Positions 10,050 through 19,308 of a stretch of DNA of 64,000 nucleotides are shown piece after piece. Made by a program: the position numbers and the translations under genes. The DNA comes from Methanobrevibacter sp. Its GTDB lineage: Archaea > Methanobacteriota > Methanobacteria > Methanobacteriales > Methanobacteriaceae. The stretch covers positions 1 to 64,000 of the forward strand of contig NZ_JAFRSC010000020.1 in NCBI RefSeq assembly GCF_017427765.1, given 5' to 3'. The first letter of the stretch is position 1. The number at the start of each line of letters is the position of its first letter. Under the pieces are notes generated by a model. The model saw only the letters and a program-made list of their open reading frames with translations, did not search any database and was not told where the DNA came from.

Positions 10050-10675
10050 AGTGCGACATTTTTAAAGCTGTTTGCTTTTACACATTGATGTATCGATTCA
10101 TTGTGAATAGAATGTTACAGTTTTAATTTAAAAATTATATTTGAGACAATGAAAATATTTAATTAATATAACTTCTAGAAAAGTAGTGTAGAGAGAAAAG
10201 TGATACAACTATCTCATAAGTATTCATATAACAATCTAGTTTTAATATAATCAGTAATTCCCATAGTAAACATTTCATATTTTTTATTATATAAAATAAA
10301 AACTAACTGAAATAGCACAACATTATCCACAAATTTAATTAACCAACCACATCTAAACTATAGTATAGAAAGGTTAAGAGAAGAATAATTAATTGAAATT
10401 TAAAGTGATATAAATGATGGCACCATCGGAAATATCAATTACTTATAATTTGTTCTTGTTTACAGTTTATTAAATCAAAAATTAAAGAAATAATACTTTT
10501 AATCAATAGAGTTTTCAATAGTCTAAATTATCCATATCTCATCCTATGTGATTCCAAATCAATAATATGGAAAATTAGATTTGAAATATATCTTGCAAAA
10601 CTTTAAATATGGATAAAATAAACAGCCCCATATTTATACCCGCTTTTTGAAAAAATCCATGATTGCAGTGCTTTT
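10050..10675. other. Long intergenic region containing a duplicated leader
   Basis: 626 bases with no full gene. It holds a near-perfect second copy of the NOG1 leader (10306-10419) followed by a 19-codon open frame (10414-10473, starting MMAPSEIS). The rest is AT-rich with no recognised feature. The 3' end of the reverse-strand geranylgeranyl reductase gene bounds it. Confidence 0.7.
10306..10419 (+). repeat. Copy 1 of a 114-bp duplicated gene leader (copy 2 at 12832-12945)
   Basis: Aligns without a gap to 12832-12945 with 8 mismatches in 114 positions (about 93% identical). Both copies share the TTAACC...GGTTAA arms around a small CTATA/TATAG dyad, the GTGATATAA translation site, and the ATGATG at the end. 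In copy 2 this ATG begins the NOG1 gene; here it begins only a 19-codon frame (10414-10473). Confidence 0.9.
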
Positions 10676-11851
10676 TCACATTATTAATTTTCCTAATTTA
10701 AGTGCAGCTTTTGGGGATATTTCAATTATTTTTTTAAGTACTTTATTAGCAGAAATCTCATCAAAGCTTTCTTCCTGAAGTGCATGACAAAGCTCATTAA
10801 ATTCTTCATCAGACAGGGAATATATATAATCCTGCACTTCTTTATATCCTTCATAGTCAAGTTCTTCACGAACCATTTTATCATATAATTTTAAGAATTT
10901 TTTAGAGCAATCCTCTTTAATAGCCTGAGCCGCTACCTGACCGGCATACATTCCACCAATCATGCCCGGAATAATTCCTTCACCGGTTAATGGGTTTACC
11001 TGACCTGCCGCCGCTCCGACAACCATAATATTGTCGTCATAAAGTTTTTTGGTCATTCCTCCAGCCGGATCTCCCCCCACATTTAATTCGACAGCTTGAG
11101 CATTTTTTAAGTATGGAGACTTGGCGATGAAATCATCCAGGTATTCTTTAGCTGTTTTTTCTGCTTTGTGAGGAAGAATCCCCAAACCGACATTTGCAAT
11201 GTCATCTCCTTTAGGGAAAATCCATGCGAATCCTCCAGGAGCACATGATCCGAAATGAAATTCACTGATACCTGGTTTTTCGAATTCAACATTACACATT
11301 TCGTATTGTACACAGGATCCCATTTCTTTTGCTTTTGCAGCCGGTAAAAGACCTGCCCATCTTGCGACATGTCCTTCAGGACCGTCAGCTGCAATCAGTA
11401 TTTTACATTTGAAATCCTGTTTTTTACCCATGGATTCTGTTTCAACAATAAAACCGTTTTCAATTTTTTCGATACCGGTTACTAAAGTTTTAATTCTGAT
11501 TTCGGCACCTGCTCTTGCAGCATCCATAGCCATATGTTTATCAAATACTTTTCTTTCAAGGACACAATCTGCTTCAGAAAGATTTACTTCATCTTTTGTT
11601 AACCATATGTCTGTTCCGTCAGGTGTTAGAATTCTTATACCATCAATTCTTTTGGCAATCCAACGAGGAGAAAGTTCGATTCCCAATTTTTCAAGACCTG
11701 CAACCGGTACCTCTTCAGCACATCTTTTTGGTGAACCTATTTCAGATTTTTTATCCATTAAAATAACTTTTGCGCCACCTAATGCAGCGTGTTTTGCAGC
11801 GCTTGAACCTGCAGGTCCGGAACCAACAACTATTACATCAGTTTCAATCAT
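10676..11851 (-). CDS. Geranylgeranyl reductase family flavoprotein
   Basis: 391 residues from the ATG at 11851, chosen because GGAGG sits 9 bases upstream. It opens with an FAD-binding Rossmann motif (VVGSGPAGSSAAKHAALGGAKV) and shows family features: GSPKRCAEEVP, GDDIANVGLGILP, and GAAAGQVNPLTGEGI. Archaeal members saturate the isoprenoid chains of membrane ether lipids (digeranylgeranylglycerophospholipid reductase). The same frame stays open upstream for 46 more codons and encodes a ferredoxin-like segment (see 11852-11989), so a longer product is possible. Geneless stretches flank it on both sides. Confidence 0.88.
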   Translation of the reverse strand: MIETDVIVVGSGPAGSSAAKHAALGGAKVILMDKKSEIGSPKRCAEEVPVAGLEKLGIELSPRWIAKRIDGIRILTPDGTDIWLTKDEVNLSEADCVLERKVFDKHMAMDAARAGAEIRIKTLVTGIEKIENGFIVETESMGKKQDFKCKILIAADGPEGHVARWAGLLPAAKAKEMGSCVQYEMCNVEFEKPGISEFHFGSCAPGGFAWIFPKGDDIANVGLGILPHKAEKTAKEYLDDFIAKSPYLKNAQAVELNVGGDPAGGMTKKLYDDNIMVVGAAAGQVNPLTGEGIIPGMIGGMYAGQVAAQAIKEDCSKKFLKLYDKMVREELDYEGYKEVQDYIYSLSDEEFNELCHALQEESFDEISANKVLKKIIEISPKAALKLGKLIM

Positions 11852-11989
11852 ATAATCATTCCTCCTTTCCAAAGCATCAATTGGACATGCATTAATGCAT
11901 GTATCAAAATCTTTACAGTCGTCATCGTTAAAGACTAATGAATATTCCCTAACTTGAATCAAATTTCTTGGACATAGTCTACATATTAT
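11852..11989 (-). other. Ferredoxin-like coding segment in frame ahead of the geranylgeranyl reductase
   Basis: The reductase frame continues upstream without a stop and reads CRLCPRN..., then DDDCKDFDTCINACPIDALE: a Cys pattern like a [4Fe-4S] site. There is no ATG or GTG; only a TTG at 11962 that would leave the first two cysteines untranslated. Either a non-standard start makes a ferredoxin-reductase fusion, or this is a decayed small ferredoxin gene read through into the reductase. Confidence 0.45.
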
Positions 11990-12184
11990 TTTTTTCTTCT
12001 TTTATTTAATTAACTTATGTTTAAGATAAATTTTTTATGAGGGCATTTACGATGATAACCCAACAGATTTAACATTAACATTTGCAATTTTAAAAGCTGT
12101 TTTTCCTTAATAATTTTGTCCTATTTATCTAATTTGAAATGTGCCAAAAAATATTAATACCCTGGAAAAATATAAAAATCTAAT

Positions 12185-12619
12185 ATGAAAATTTGGAACC
12201 CTGTAGCATTCTTTATAAGTTTAATAATGAGTCTAGTAATGGCTTTAATCTTTGCTGTGCCTACTGGAATGCCTCTTTGGTTATGTGTAGCATTATGGCC
12301 AATCAGATGGCCAGTAGCATATTTTTTTGCTAACTTTATTTGCAATCCGTTAGGGTTTAAACTGGCCGTTAAAGTATTTAACTTCCAACCAGGACAAAAA
12401 ACAGGAATTTGGAATCCAGTGCCCTTTTTTATTAGTTTGCAAATGAGTTTTATCATACCCCTAATTTTTGGTGTGACTACAAATTTACCATTTGACGAAT
12501 TTTTATTAATGTGGCCAATTCGTTGGTTTGTAGCTTATTGTTTAATTAATTTCATTGTAAGACCTCTGGCTTTCAAGTTAGCGTTTAAAGTATTTGGTTT
12601 TAGTCCGGAAAATGCTTAA
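12185..12619 (+). CDS. Small membrane protein made of two tandem halves
   Basis: 144 residues. The two halves (about 1-72 and 73-144) are clear copies: KIWNPVAFFISLIMS and GIWNPVPFFISLQMS; LWPIRWPVAYFFANF and MWPIRWFVAYCLINF; NPLGFKLAVKVFNF and RPLAFKLAFKVFGF. Each half has two hydrophobic segments, so four membrane spans are expected. The pattern resembles DUF2798-type membrane proteins; no function is known. No ribosome site is clear at the ATG, which may be leaderless. Confidence 0.75.
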   Translation: MKIWNPVAFFISLIMSLVMALIFAVPTGMPLWLCVALWPIRWPVAYFFANFICNPLGFKLAVKVFNFQPGQKTGIWNPVPFFISLQMSFIIPLIFGVTTNLPFDEFLLMWPIRWFVAYCLINFIVRPLAFKLAFKVFGFSPENA

Positions 12620-12683
12620 TACTAATAAATTGAATTTTTATTTGCGAATGAAATAATCCTACCATTACCATGTTATAATCTAT

Positions 12684-12803
12684 CCAATTCGCCCAGGCCG
12701 ATCCGATGCCAACCAAAGGGATGTATCTGTGTGAGACCTGGGCGAATAGAATTGGCGAGCATATACTATATAGAGGAACCGACCCTCGCCGATCGGTTCC
12801 GTA
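12684..12803. ncRNA. GC-rich structured RNA candidate with alternative helices
   Basis: A sharp GC-rich island in AT-rich DNA. Hairpin 1: 12687-12697 pairs perfectly with 12737-12747 (11 bp), but the same 5' arm can instead form 12684-12690 with 12749-12755 plus 12691-12697 with 12737-12743. Downstream, 12754-12759 (GGCGAG) pairs with 12785-12790, and 12775-12782 (GGAACCGA) pairs with 12793-12800; these two helices interleave. Only 2 bases separate the last strands, so a full pseudoknot is strained and the helices may exclude each other, as in a switch. It is not recognisable as tRNA, RNase P or SRP RNA. Strand is not settled. Confidence 0.55.
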
Positions 12804-12831
12804 AGGTAAACATGTAAAAAAGTTAATACCT

Positions 12832-12945
12832 ACTGAAATATCACAACCTTATCCACAAATTTAATTAACCTGCCAAATCTAAACTATAATATAGAAAGGT
12901 TAAGAGAGAAATAATTAATTGAAATTTAAAGTGATATAAATGATG
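12832..12945 (+). promoter_or_regulatory. NOG1 leader, copy 2 of the 114-bp duplication
   Basis: Immediately precedes and includes the first two codons of the NOG1 gene at 12940. See copy 1 at 10306-10419. Conserved pieces are the TTAACC/GGTTAA arms, the central dyad and the GTGAT site 4 bases before the ATG. The GC-rich RNA candidate ends about 30 bases upstream. Confidence 0.8.
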
Positions 12946-13962
12946 ATTCCAACAATACCTACTCCTGAAGAAATCCTTGATAAGGGATTCAGCAGAGGTA
13001 AAAAACAAGCGGACTTGATGAGGTCTCAAAAGATACCTAAACACCTGAAAGGAAAAAGAATTGAAGAGAGAAGAGTAGTTACTTCATGTCAGGTCATTAA
13101 AGATAAATTAAAATCAATTATTGATGCAGTTCCGGAAATTGAAAGCTTACACCCATTTTATCAGGACTACATTGACATTACTGTCGGTGTGGATGATATG
13201 AAACAAGCATTGGGAGCACTTAACTGGGCTTATGGAATTATAACCCAACTTGAAAAGGAATACGGCTCAAAAATCAGAAAAAATCCATCTGAAAAAGCAA
13301 CTGCAATTCAAAAACAGGCATACGGCAGAATTTCATCAGTTGTAAACAAAATCAAAAAGGATTTGGACTTTTTGGACTTTGCAAAGCAAAACTTAAGAAA
13401 CATGCCGACAATCGATTTTGATGCGACAACAATAGTAATTGCAGGTTTTCCGAATGTGGGCAAATCAACTCTTTTAAGACAGCTCAGCAGTGCCGATCCG
13501 CAGGTTGCAAACTATCCGTTTACAACAAAAGGTATCCAAATCGGACACACTGAAATTCATTGGAGAAGCATACAAATTATTGACACTCCCGGATTGCTTG
13601 ACAGACCTGTTTTGGAGATGAATGATATTGAAATGAACGCTATTGTAGCTCTGGAGCATCTTGCAGATGCTATACTGTTTATTTTTGATGCGTCTGAGAC
13701 ATGCGGATTCCATCTGGACAATCAGTATAACCTGTTAAAGCAGATTGAAAAGATATTTTCCGAAATTCCGGTTTATTACTTATTTAACAAAATGGATCTT
13801 GTTGAAGACAAAGAGCACCTTAACGAATATATTGATGATATGGACAAGTCAATTTTCATATCTGCTATTGAAGGTGAAGGTGTTGAGGAAATAAATAAGG
13901 TCATACGTTCCATTAAGAAAATAGACCGTACAATTGAAGAAGATGACGATGAGTATTATTAA
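12940..13962 (+). CDS. NOG1-family GTPase (large ribosomal subunit assembly)
   Basis: 340 residues. The N-terminal helical domain (1-160) contains the NOG1 pattern, then the G domain: G1 GFPNVGKST (169-177), G3 DTPG (215-218), G4 NKMD (283-286), G5 SAIEG. NYPFTTKGIQ is the switch region typical of the OBG/NOG1 group. Nog1 proteins act in maturation of the large ribosomal subunit. The C-terminus is acidic (EEDDDEYY) and the protein is shorter than eukaryotic Nog1, as usual in archaea. An ATGATG start leaves a one-codon ambiguity. Confidence 0.92.
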   Translation: MMIPTIPTPEEILDKGFSRGKKQADLMRSQKIPKHLKGKRIEERRVVTSCQVIKDKLKSIIDAVPEIESLHPFYQDYIDITVGVDDMKQALGALNWAYGIITQLEKEYGSKIRKNPSEKATAIQKQAYGRISSVVNKIKKDLDFLDFAKQNLRNMPTIDFDATTIVIAGFPNVGKSTLLRQLSSADPQVANYPFTTKGIQIGHTEIHWRSIQIIDTPGLLDRPVLEMNDIEMNAIVALEHLADAILFIFDASETCGFHLDNQYNLLKQIEKIFSEIPVYYLFNKMDLVEDKEHLNEYIDDMDKSIFISAIEGEGVEEINKVIRSIKKIDRTIEEDDDEYY

Positions 13963-14125
13963 TACTCATTTTTAAATTTTTAGACATAATTCCAACCAGC
14001 CACCATTAAAATGACATATTTTGAAAAAATCCCATATATGTAAAGACAATACCTCAAAAAGTTTTTTAAACAAGAAAAATAAACAATAAACATAAAAAAA
14101 ATTTTTAACTAGGAGATAATTTAAT

Positions 14126-15349
14126 ATGAAAATTACAGTTGCCGGTGTAGGATATGTAGGGCTTTCACTTGCTGTTCTACTAGCTCAAAAACATGAAGTT
14201 ACAGCTATTACAACAACAGAGTCAAAAGCAGAAAAGTTAAATCAGTTTATCAGTCCTATCCAAGATGATGAGATAGAAAGATTTTTTAAAGAGACTCGTG
14301 ACGGACAAAGAGAACTGAATCTTCACACAACTACCGACAAGGAAGCAGCATATAAAAGTGCTGAGCTTGTCATTATAGCTACACCAACTAATTACGATGA
14401 CGTTAATCATTTCTTTGACACATCAGCTGTTGAAGATGCTATAGAATGGACTCTTAAGGTCAATCCGGATGTCCTTATGGTTATAAAATCAACAATACCT
14501 GTAGGATATACAGAATCTGTCCGTGAAAAGTACGGAGTTAAAAACATAATATTCAGTCCTGAGTTCCTGCGTGAGTCAAAAGCACTTTATGACAATCTCC
14601 ATCCAAGCCGTATAGTTGTCGGATGTGACGATGAGCAGAAAGAAGAAGGAGAAATGTTTGCAGAACTTCTTTTGGAAGGTGCAAGAGAAGAGGAAAAAAG
14701 AGCAGGTTTGCCTGAACAGGACATTCCAATCCTATTGGCCCACCTAACCGAAGCCGAAGCAATCAAGCTGTTTGCTAACACATATCTTGCTGTAAGGGTG
14801 AGCTACTTTAATGAACTTGACACTTATGCCCAGACCAAAGGGCTTGATACACAGATGATTATAGACGGAGTATGTATGGACCCACGTATCGGAGGACACT
14901 ACAACAATCCTTCATTCGGATACGGAGGATACTGCCTGCCTAAAGATACAAAACAGCTTCTGGCAAACTATAAGGATGTTCCACAGACCATGATAAAGGC
15001 TGTTGTTAACTCCAACGTTGTTCGTAAGGAATTTATTGCTGACCAGATTATTTCCAGAAATCCGAAAACCGTTGGCGTTTATAGACTTACAATGAAGAGT
15101 AACAGTGACAATTTCCGTGCGTCCGCTATACAGGGCGTTATGAAACGTATAAAAGCAGAGGGAATTCCAATAATTATCTATGAACCAACACTGGAGAATG
15201 GAAGCGAATTTTTCAAATCAGAAGTTGTAAATGATATTGACCGCTTTAAAAGCGAAAGTGATGTCATTCTTGCAAACAGATTTGATTCCGATATTCTCGG
15301 TGACGTTGTAGATAAGGTCTACACAAGAGATCTCTTCAGAAGAGATTAA
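14126..15349 (+). CDS. ugd: UDP-glucose/nucleotide-sugar 6-dehydrogenase
   Basis: 407 residues. N-terminal NAD-binding motif [29 protein letters not shown], and the catalytic cysteine in [18 protein letters not shown]. It oxidises a UDP-sugar to the uronic acid for surface polysaccharide. Length and motifs match the short Ugd class (as in Klebsiella). A clear AGGAGAT site lies 9 bases before the ATG. Exact substrate (UDP-glucose or an N-acetyl sugar) cannot be decided from sequence. Confidence 0.9.
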   Translation: MKITVAGVGYVGLSLAVLLAQKHEVTAITTTESKAEKLNQFISPIQDDEIERFFKETRDGQRELNLHTTTDKEAAYKSAELVIIATPTNYDDVNHFFDTSAVEDAIEWTLKVNPDVLMVIKSTIPVGYTESVREKYGVKNIIFSPEFLRESKALYDNLHPSRIVVGCDDEQKEEGEMFAELLLEGAREEEKRAGLPEQDIPILLAHLTEAEAIKLFANTYLAVRVSYFNELDTYAQTKGLDTQMIIDGVCMDPRIGGHYNNPSFGYGGYCLPKDTKQLLANYKDVPQTMIKAVVNSNVVRKEFIADQIISRNPKTVGVYRLTMKSNSDNFRASAIQGVMKRIKAEGIPIIIYEPTLENGSEFFKSEVVNDIDRFKSESDVILANRFDSDILGDVVDKVYTRDLFRRD

Positions 15350-15481
15350 AACTACGTAAAAAACCGAAAAACTACCATACACCATTTACTATTTCTTTTT
15401 TTTTCAAACTTGATTGCTGCAAAATTAATTTATACCATATTTTCCAAAGATATCTTTAAGCATTAACGTTGAGGCATCGTG

Positions 15482-16702
15482 ATGGATATAAAAAACAATC
15501 TGATTTTAACATTATATACCGTAATAATAGGAGCCATAGCAGGTCTGATTATTTGGTGCTTTATAAGAGGCATGAACCTTGGAATTGATTTTCTGTGGAG
15601 CTATCTGCCGGGACTGATTAATTTCAAATATTATACAATTGTTGTATGTTTAATTGGCGGTATTTCAATCGGGTTGTGGAAAAGCAAATACGGAGACAGC
15701 CCCCAGGAGTTAGAAGAAGTTATAAAAACTGTAAAAAAGAATAACAGATACTCATACAATAATCTGTTCCCGTCTATCGTCTCCTCAATATTTCCGCTTA
15801 TACTCGGCGCCAGTATAGGGCCTGAAGCCGGACTGACAGGCATCATTGCCGGGCTGTGCACATGGGCGGGCGACAAGTTAAAGATATTTAATAATGAGCT
15901 TGAAGAGCTGGCGCAAATCGGTATTACAGCAACTTTAGGAACAATATTTGCATCACCTCTATTCGGTTTTGTCGAGCCAATAGAAAATGAAGAAAGCACA
16001 TTGCCTAAAACATCAAAGAACATATTGTATTTTGTTGCAATATTGAGTTCATTTGGAATATTTATCTTCTTAAACCGTATAACGCATAACCATGCCGGTC
16101 TGCATTCAATCGGAACTGCCACACTTGCCAATCTGAATTATCCAGGCATAATATTGTTAATAATTTTGGGAGTGGCTCTTTCATATGTCTTTTTCATCAG
16201 CCAAAAGTTATCCAAAGCAATGTTCAAGAGTCTGGAAAACAATTATATCCTAAAGGGAGCCATTGGCGGGTTAATGCTTGGTATAATAGGAACACTTCTG
16301 CCTCTTACAATGTTTTCGGGAGAAAAGCAGATATATCTTCTGCTGGATAATGGCATGCAGATAGGATTAATAATTCTGATTTTAACAAGCTTAATAAAAA
16401 TAGTTCTCACCAATGTCTGCATTGAAAGCGGACTTAAGGGAGGGCAGTTCTTCCCTCTGATATTTTCCGGAACCGCAATGGGCTATGCCATGAGCGTTCT
16501 TTTAAATATGGATCCGATAATTTCAATGACAATCGTCACAACGTCATTTATGGCTAGCATCCTAAGAAAACCGATTGCAGTAGTGTTGCTTTTAATGATA
16601 ATATTTCCAATGAATCTGATTCCTCTGATGTTAATATCTGCCGTAGCAGCATGTTTGGTTAAAATACCACAATTTCTGGAAGCCACACCAGATGCTGAGT
16701 AA
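15482..16702 (+). CDS. ClC-family chloride channel or antiporter, short form
   Basis: 406 residues from the ATG at 15482 (TTGAGG 7 bases upstream; a GTG one codon earlier is less likely). About ten membrane helices. GASIGPEAGLTG matches the second anion-binding signature (G-K/R-E-G-P region), with GGLMLG and SGLKGGQFFPLIFSGTAMG at the third. GPEAG lacks the classical gating Glu position of GREGP but has a Glu two residues later. No CBS domains. Role in anion homeostasis inferred from family. Confidence 0.85.
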   Translation: MDIKNNLILTLYTVIIGAIAGLIIWCFIRGMNLGIDFLWSYLPGLINFKYYTIVVCLIGGISIGLWKSKYGDSPQELEEVIKTVKKNNRYSYNNLFPSIVSSIFPLILGASIGPEAGLTGIIAGLCTWAGDKLKIFNNELEELAQIGITATLGTIFASPLFGFVEPIENEESTLPKTSKNILYFVAILSSFGIFIFLNRITHNHAGLHSIGTATLANLNYPGIILLIILGVALSYVFFISQKLSKAMFKSLENNYILKGAIGGLMLGIIGTLLPLTMFSGEKQIYLLLDNGMQIGLIILILTSLIKIVLTNVCIESGLKGGQFFPLIFSGTAMGYAMSVLLNMDPIISMTIVTTSFMASILRKPIAVVLLLMIIFPMNLIPLMLISAVAACLVKIPQFLEATPDAE

Positions 16703-16745
16703 AATTTATAAGAAAATAGAAAAATAATAATTAATAGGTGATATT

Positions 16746-17024
16746 ATGGGATTATTTGACAGATTTAAAAAATCAAAAAATGATGAAACTAATGGAAACG
16801 GCACTGAAAGAGTAATCATAGCCGGCAGTCCGCAACAGATAAAGGAAGAGCTTAAAGTGGATTCCTCCAATGTTGATGTTGAGTCTGTTTGCAGATACTA
16901 TGACAATGGAAAGTGTAATGTTGAAACACCAAGCTATCCGTGTTCATTTAAAAATCCTCAAAACTGTGAAAACTGTCCAGTTTGGAGATACAATGCACTT
17001 GGTGATGTATCAGCACTATTTTAA
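16746..17024 (+). CDS. Small cysteine-rich protein of unknown function
   Basis: 92 residues. The first 45 are charged and polar; the second half has six cysteines in VCRYYDNGKCNV, YPCSF and NCENCPVW, arranged like a compact metal or Fe-S site. TAGGTGATATT precedes the ATG. I do not recognise a family beyond similar short cysteine proteins in Methanobacteriales. Confidence 0.7.
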   Translation: MGLFDRFKKSKNDETNGNGTERVIIAGSPQQIKEELKVDSSNVDVESVCRYYDNGKCNVETPSYPCSFKNPQNCENCPVWRYNALGDVSALF

Positions 17025-17058
17025 GTGAAAATAGTTTTGATGATGTTACTGTTTTCAC
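17025..17058 (+). terminator. Hairpin directly after the small cysteine-rich gene
   Basis: GTGAAAATAG at 17025-17034 pairs with CTGTTTTCAC at 17049-17058 (one wobble), starting one base after the TAA. No strong T-run follows, so termination is inferred from position. Confidence 0.45.
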
Positions 17059-17401
17059 ATTAACATATGAAATTAATGATTAGAATTTCGTCACAGTTTC
17101 GTCAATACATTGATAATAATTATCAATAACTTCTTTTTTTCTTTTAATTTAATGATATGGAATTAACATTAACTGCAAGGGTTTCACACATCGAATCTAA
17201 TTTTAAATAGGGATATATATGAAAGAGTTGAAAAGTAAGCTTTTCAATTAATAATACTATCATTAATGAAAAAATTAGAGTAATATGAAATAACAGAATA
17301 ACCCTTAAAAAATAAATTATTGAACCCCACCAACCATCATAAGCTGGTAAAAGTTCAAAAACGGTCAAATAAACAATATCTTAAAGTAATTCACAAAAGA
17401 A
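17059..17401. other. Gene-free stretch
   Basis: AT-rich region between convergent genes. A 74-codon reverse frame that would start with TTG at 17368 is hydrophobic but lacks a ribosome site; I do not call it. Otherwise nothing seen. Confidence 0.5.
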
Positions 17402-17713
17402 TTATTTAATATTATCCACTTTAGAAATCATTATTTCAGCTTCGGATTTAAACCAATCAAACAAAGCAGGATTTTCTGGCTTATAATTATTTATTCCATC
17501 CCGATAGAAACTTAACATCCGGTCATAGAACTCCGGTTTTCTGGTGAGAATGAAATTATATGCATACATAATGCTTGAGCAGAGAAAATAATTGGCATCC
17601 ACCTTTGCAGGTTCAACTGTCATTTGTTGTTCGCCCCATTGAAGCTGACACTCAAGCATGTCCTTCAGTGCACCATTTTCACAGGCTTTTTTAAACTGCA
17701 TGTCATAATCCAT
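17402..17713 (-). CDS. Hypothetical protein
   Basis: 103 residues, mostly helical and acidic, no membrane segment or cysteine motif beyond scattered Cys. It starts 19 bases after the stop of the upstream Zn-finger-like gene, with AAGGGG before the ATG, so the two are probably one transcript. No family recognised. Confidence 0.6.
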   Translation of the reverse strand: MDYDMQFKKACENGALKDMLECQLQWGEQQMTVEPAKVDANYFLCSSIMYAYNFILTRKPEFYDRMLSFYRDGINNYKPENPALFDWFKSEAEIMISKVDNIK

Positions 17714-17732
17714 ATTATTGCCCCTTAATTAG

Positions 17733-18068
17733 TTATCTAAACATGCGTATGCAATCTTCACACACTGCTGAACCCTCAGTAGGATCGTTCATTTCCATCA
17801 TGCGCAATCTTGCTTCATAATCCGGACCTAATAACATTGTATGGTCCCTATACCATAATCTGTATTCTTTTGAGCTATAAAAAACAGAATTTGGAACAAA
17901 AAATGATTTGTCGATGTTTAGAGGTTTATTGCACACATCACAAACTGGAGAACTAGTTTGAAGAAGATGTTGTTTTTCTCTTAATGGAAGTATGCCTTTG
18001 TCGTTTGTTTGCTTTTTTACGTTGCTGGTTGTTTCTTTTTTTCCAAATAATTTATCTAAAAATCCCAT
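17733..18068 (-). CDS. Small protein with two CxxC pairs
   Basis: 111 residues. MGFLDKLFGKKETT is a basic, amphipathic N-terminus. VCDVCNKPLNID and VCEDCIRMFR near residues 43 and 104 form a likely four-cysteine zinc site. AAGGGG precedes the ATG. Cotranscribed with the gene at 17402 (19-base gap). Function unknown. Confidence 0.65.
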   Translation of the reverse strand: MGFLDKLFGKKETTSNVKKQTNDKGILPLREKQHLLQTSSPVCDVCNKPLNIDKSFFVPNSVFYSSKEYRLWYRDHTMLLGPDYEARLRMMEMNDPTEGSAVCEDCIRMFR

Positions 18069-18135
18069 ACTTTAACCCCTTAAAGTTTTATTGGACTATA
18101 TTTAATTGTATTTATATACCTTTATAAATAAATTA

Positions 18136-18429
18136 CTATAGTTCAAAGTTAAAGCTTACAGCGGTAAATTTCATGCCGCTGTCCCTGATTTTTTTGGATT
18201 TTATGTCAACATTTCCGTATTTCTTTAAGAAAGTATTGATTTCATTTGAAACGGCATGGTAATTTTTTCTCTCATAAACTCGGTAATTGCCCATGAATTT
18301 AACTTTTTCACTGGTATTTAGAACATTGACTCTGTCCATTCTGAATGACTCGTTGTTCTTCTCTAAAACTGAATTTACTTTGGTTACTATTTCCTCTTTG
18401 ATTTTCGCTTTTTCCTCATCGCTAATCAT
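18136..18429 (-). CDS. Hypothetical protein
   Basis: 97 residues, charged, no membrane segment. An N-terminal helix rich in Glu/Lys is followed by alternating beta-like stretches (KFMGNYRVYERK, KFTAVSFNFEL). GGGGGATTTATC precedes the ATG. No family recognised. Confidence 0.6.
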   Translation of the reverse strand: MISDEEKAKIKEEIVTKVNSVLEKNNESFRMDRVNVLNTSEKVKFMGNYRVYERKNYHAVSNEINTFLKKYGNVDIKSKKIRDSGMKFTAVSFNFEL

Positions 18430-18537
18430 GATAAATCCCCCTTATTATTTATCTGCACACATCATTGGTTTTTAAATCCGCCAGATGTTAGAAAAATAAT
18501 TCAAAAAAAAATTTTGTAATAATAATTTTACGTGACT

Positions 18538-18684
18538 TCATGCCTTAAATGCATTATATATACATGCAATAGCTATTAGAGCAGATCCTGTTGCAGCAAT
18601 ATATCTTTTAAATACAAAAACAGTAACAAGTGCAAGCAACAAACATAATATTCCTACAATTAAACTTCCCATTGATTTAACCAT
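18538..18684 (-). CDS. 48-residue membrane protein
   Basis: Reads MVKSMGSLIVGILC..., then KRYIAATGSALIAIACIYNAFKA. Two hydrophobic segments (about 7-25 and 29-44) joined by the basic turn FKRY make a helical hairpin. GGTGATAG sits just before the ATG, the usual ribosome site in this genome, which supports real translation. No family known. Confidence 0.6.
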   Translation of the reverse strand: MVKSMGSLIVGILCLLLALVTVFVFKRYIAATGSALIAIACIYNAFKA

Positions 18685-18822
18685 TCTATCACCATAATAT
18701 ATTTTAATTTTAATGATATTTAAAATAGATTATAGGATTGGCCAGTTTCAAGAAAAAAATCTAAAAAAATAAGTAATGGGGAAAAATGCCCCAATTATTT
18801 TGTTAATAAGAAAATTCAAATT

Positions 18823-19308
18823 TTAGAATGCAATAGCTTTAACATTGTTGTTTTTGTTGAAATCATTTAATGCTGAAAGCAATTTGGCGGAGTCCATGTT
18901 GGTTGAATCTTTCGCCCAAACAACTACAACATATTGTTCTCCATTAACATCAATCACTTCTGAAACACCATGAGTTGCATGGTCATAGTCAGTGAAGTTT
19001 GCGATGTGGTCTGAACCTACATCAACTTTTAAATCATCATCAGAGAATAAATATTCTCTTCCGTCATGATGGATTACATGATCTAAAACGTCATCGTTTT
19101 CAACATCATCGTAGACATCGTCATTTACGTTTTTGTAAATTGAAATTCCTGCGTCCTGATTACCGTTTGCATATACTGAGTAGTATTGTCCATTGTAGAT
19201 TCCTTTGTATGTATCATCTATTTTAAAATCGTTTACACTTGCAGCACAAACGCCGCCGATTAAAAGTGCAGAAACGACCAGTGCGAAAAATATTTTTTTA
19301 ATATCCAT
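18823..19308 (-). CDS. Secreted hypothetical protein
   Basis: 161 residues from the ATG at 19308, chosen because ACAGGTGATAAC lies upstream; the frame is open 40 codons further but without signal-like features. Residues 1-22 form a signal peptide (IFFALVVSALLIGGVCA). The mature part is acidic, with a DDDVYDDVENDD-like stretch, and ends with a VVVVWAKDSTNMDSAKLLSALNDF segment. It resembles small exported Methanobrevibacter proteins of unknown role. Confidence 0.75.
   Translation of the reverse strand: MDIKKIFFALVVSALLIGGVCAASVNDFKIDDTYKGIYNGQYYSVYANGNQDAGISIYKNVNDDVYDDVENDDVLDHVIHHDGREYLFSDDDLKVDVGSDHIANFTDYDHATHGVSEVIDVNGEQYVVVVWAKDSTNMDSAKLLSALNDFNKNNNVKAIAF

Noticed and set aside
12684..12803. 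tRNA, RNase P, SRP RNA, or HDV-type ribozyme
   Set aside because: No cloverleaf or T-arm, no RNase P or SRP conserved cores; a short GCGAAT resemblance to the HDV joining strand is not backed by the required helices.
17144..17368. 74-codon reverse hydrophobic frame
   Set aside because: TTG start without ribosome site; composition expected from AT-rich DNA.
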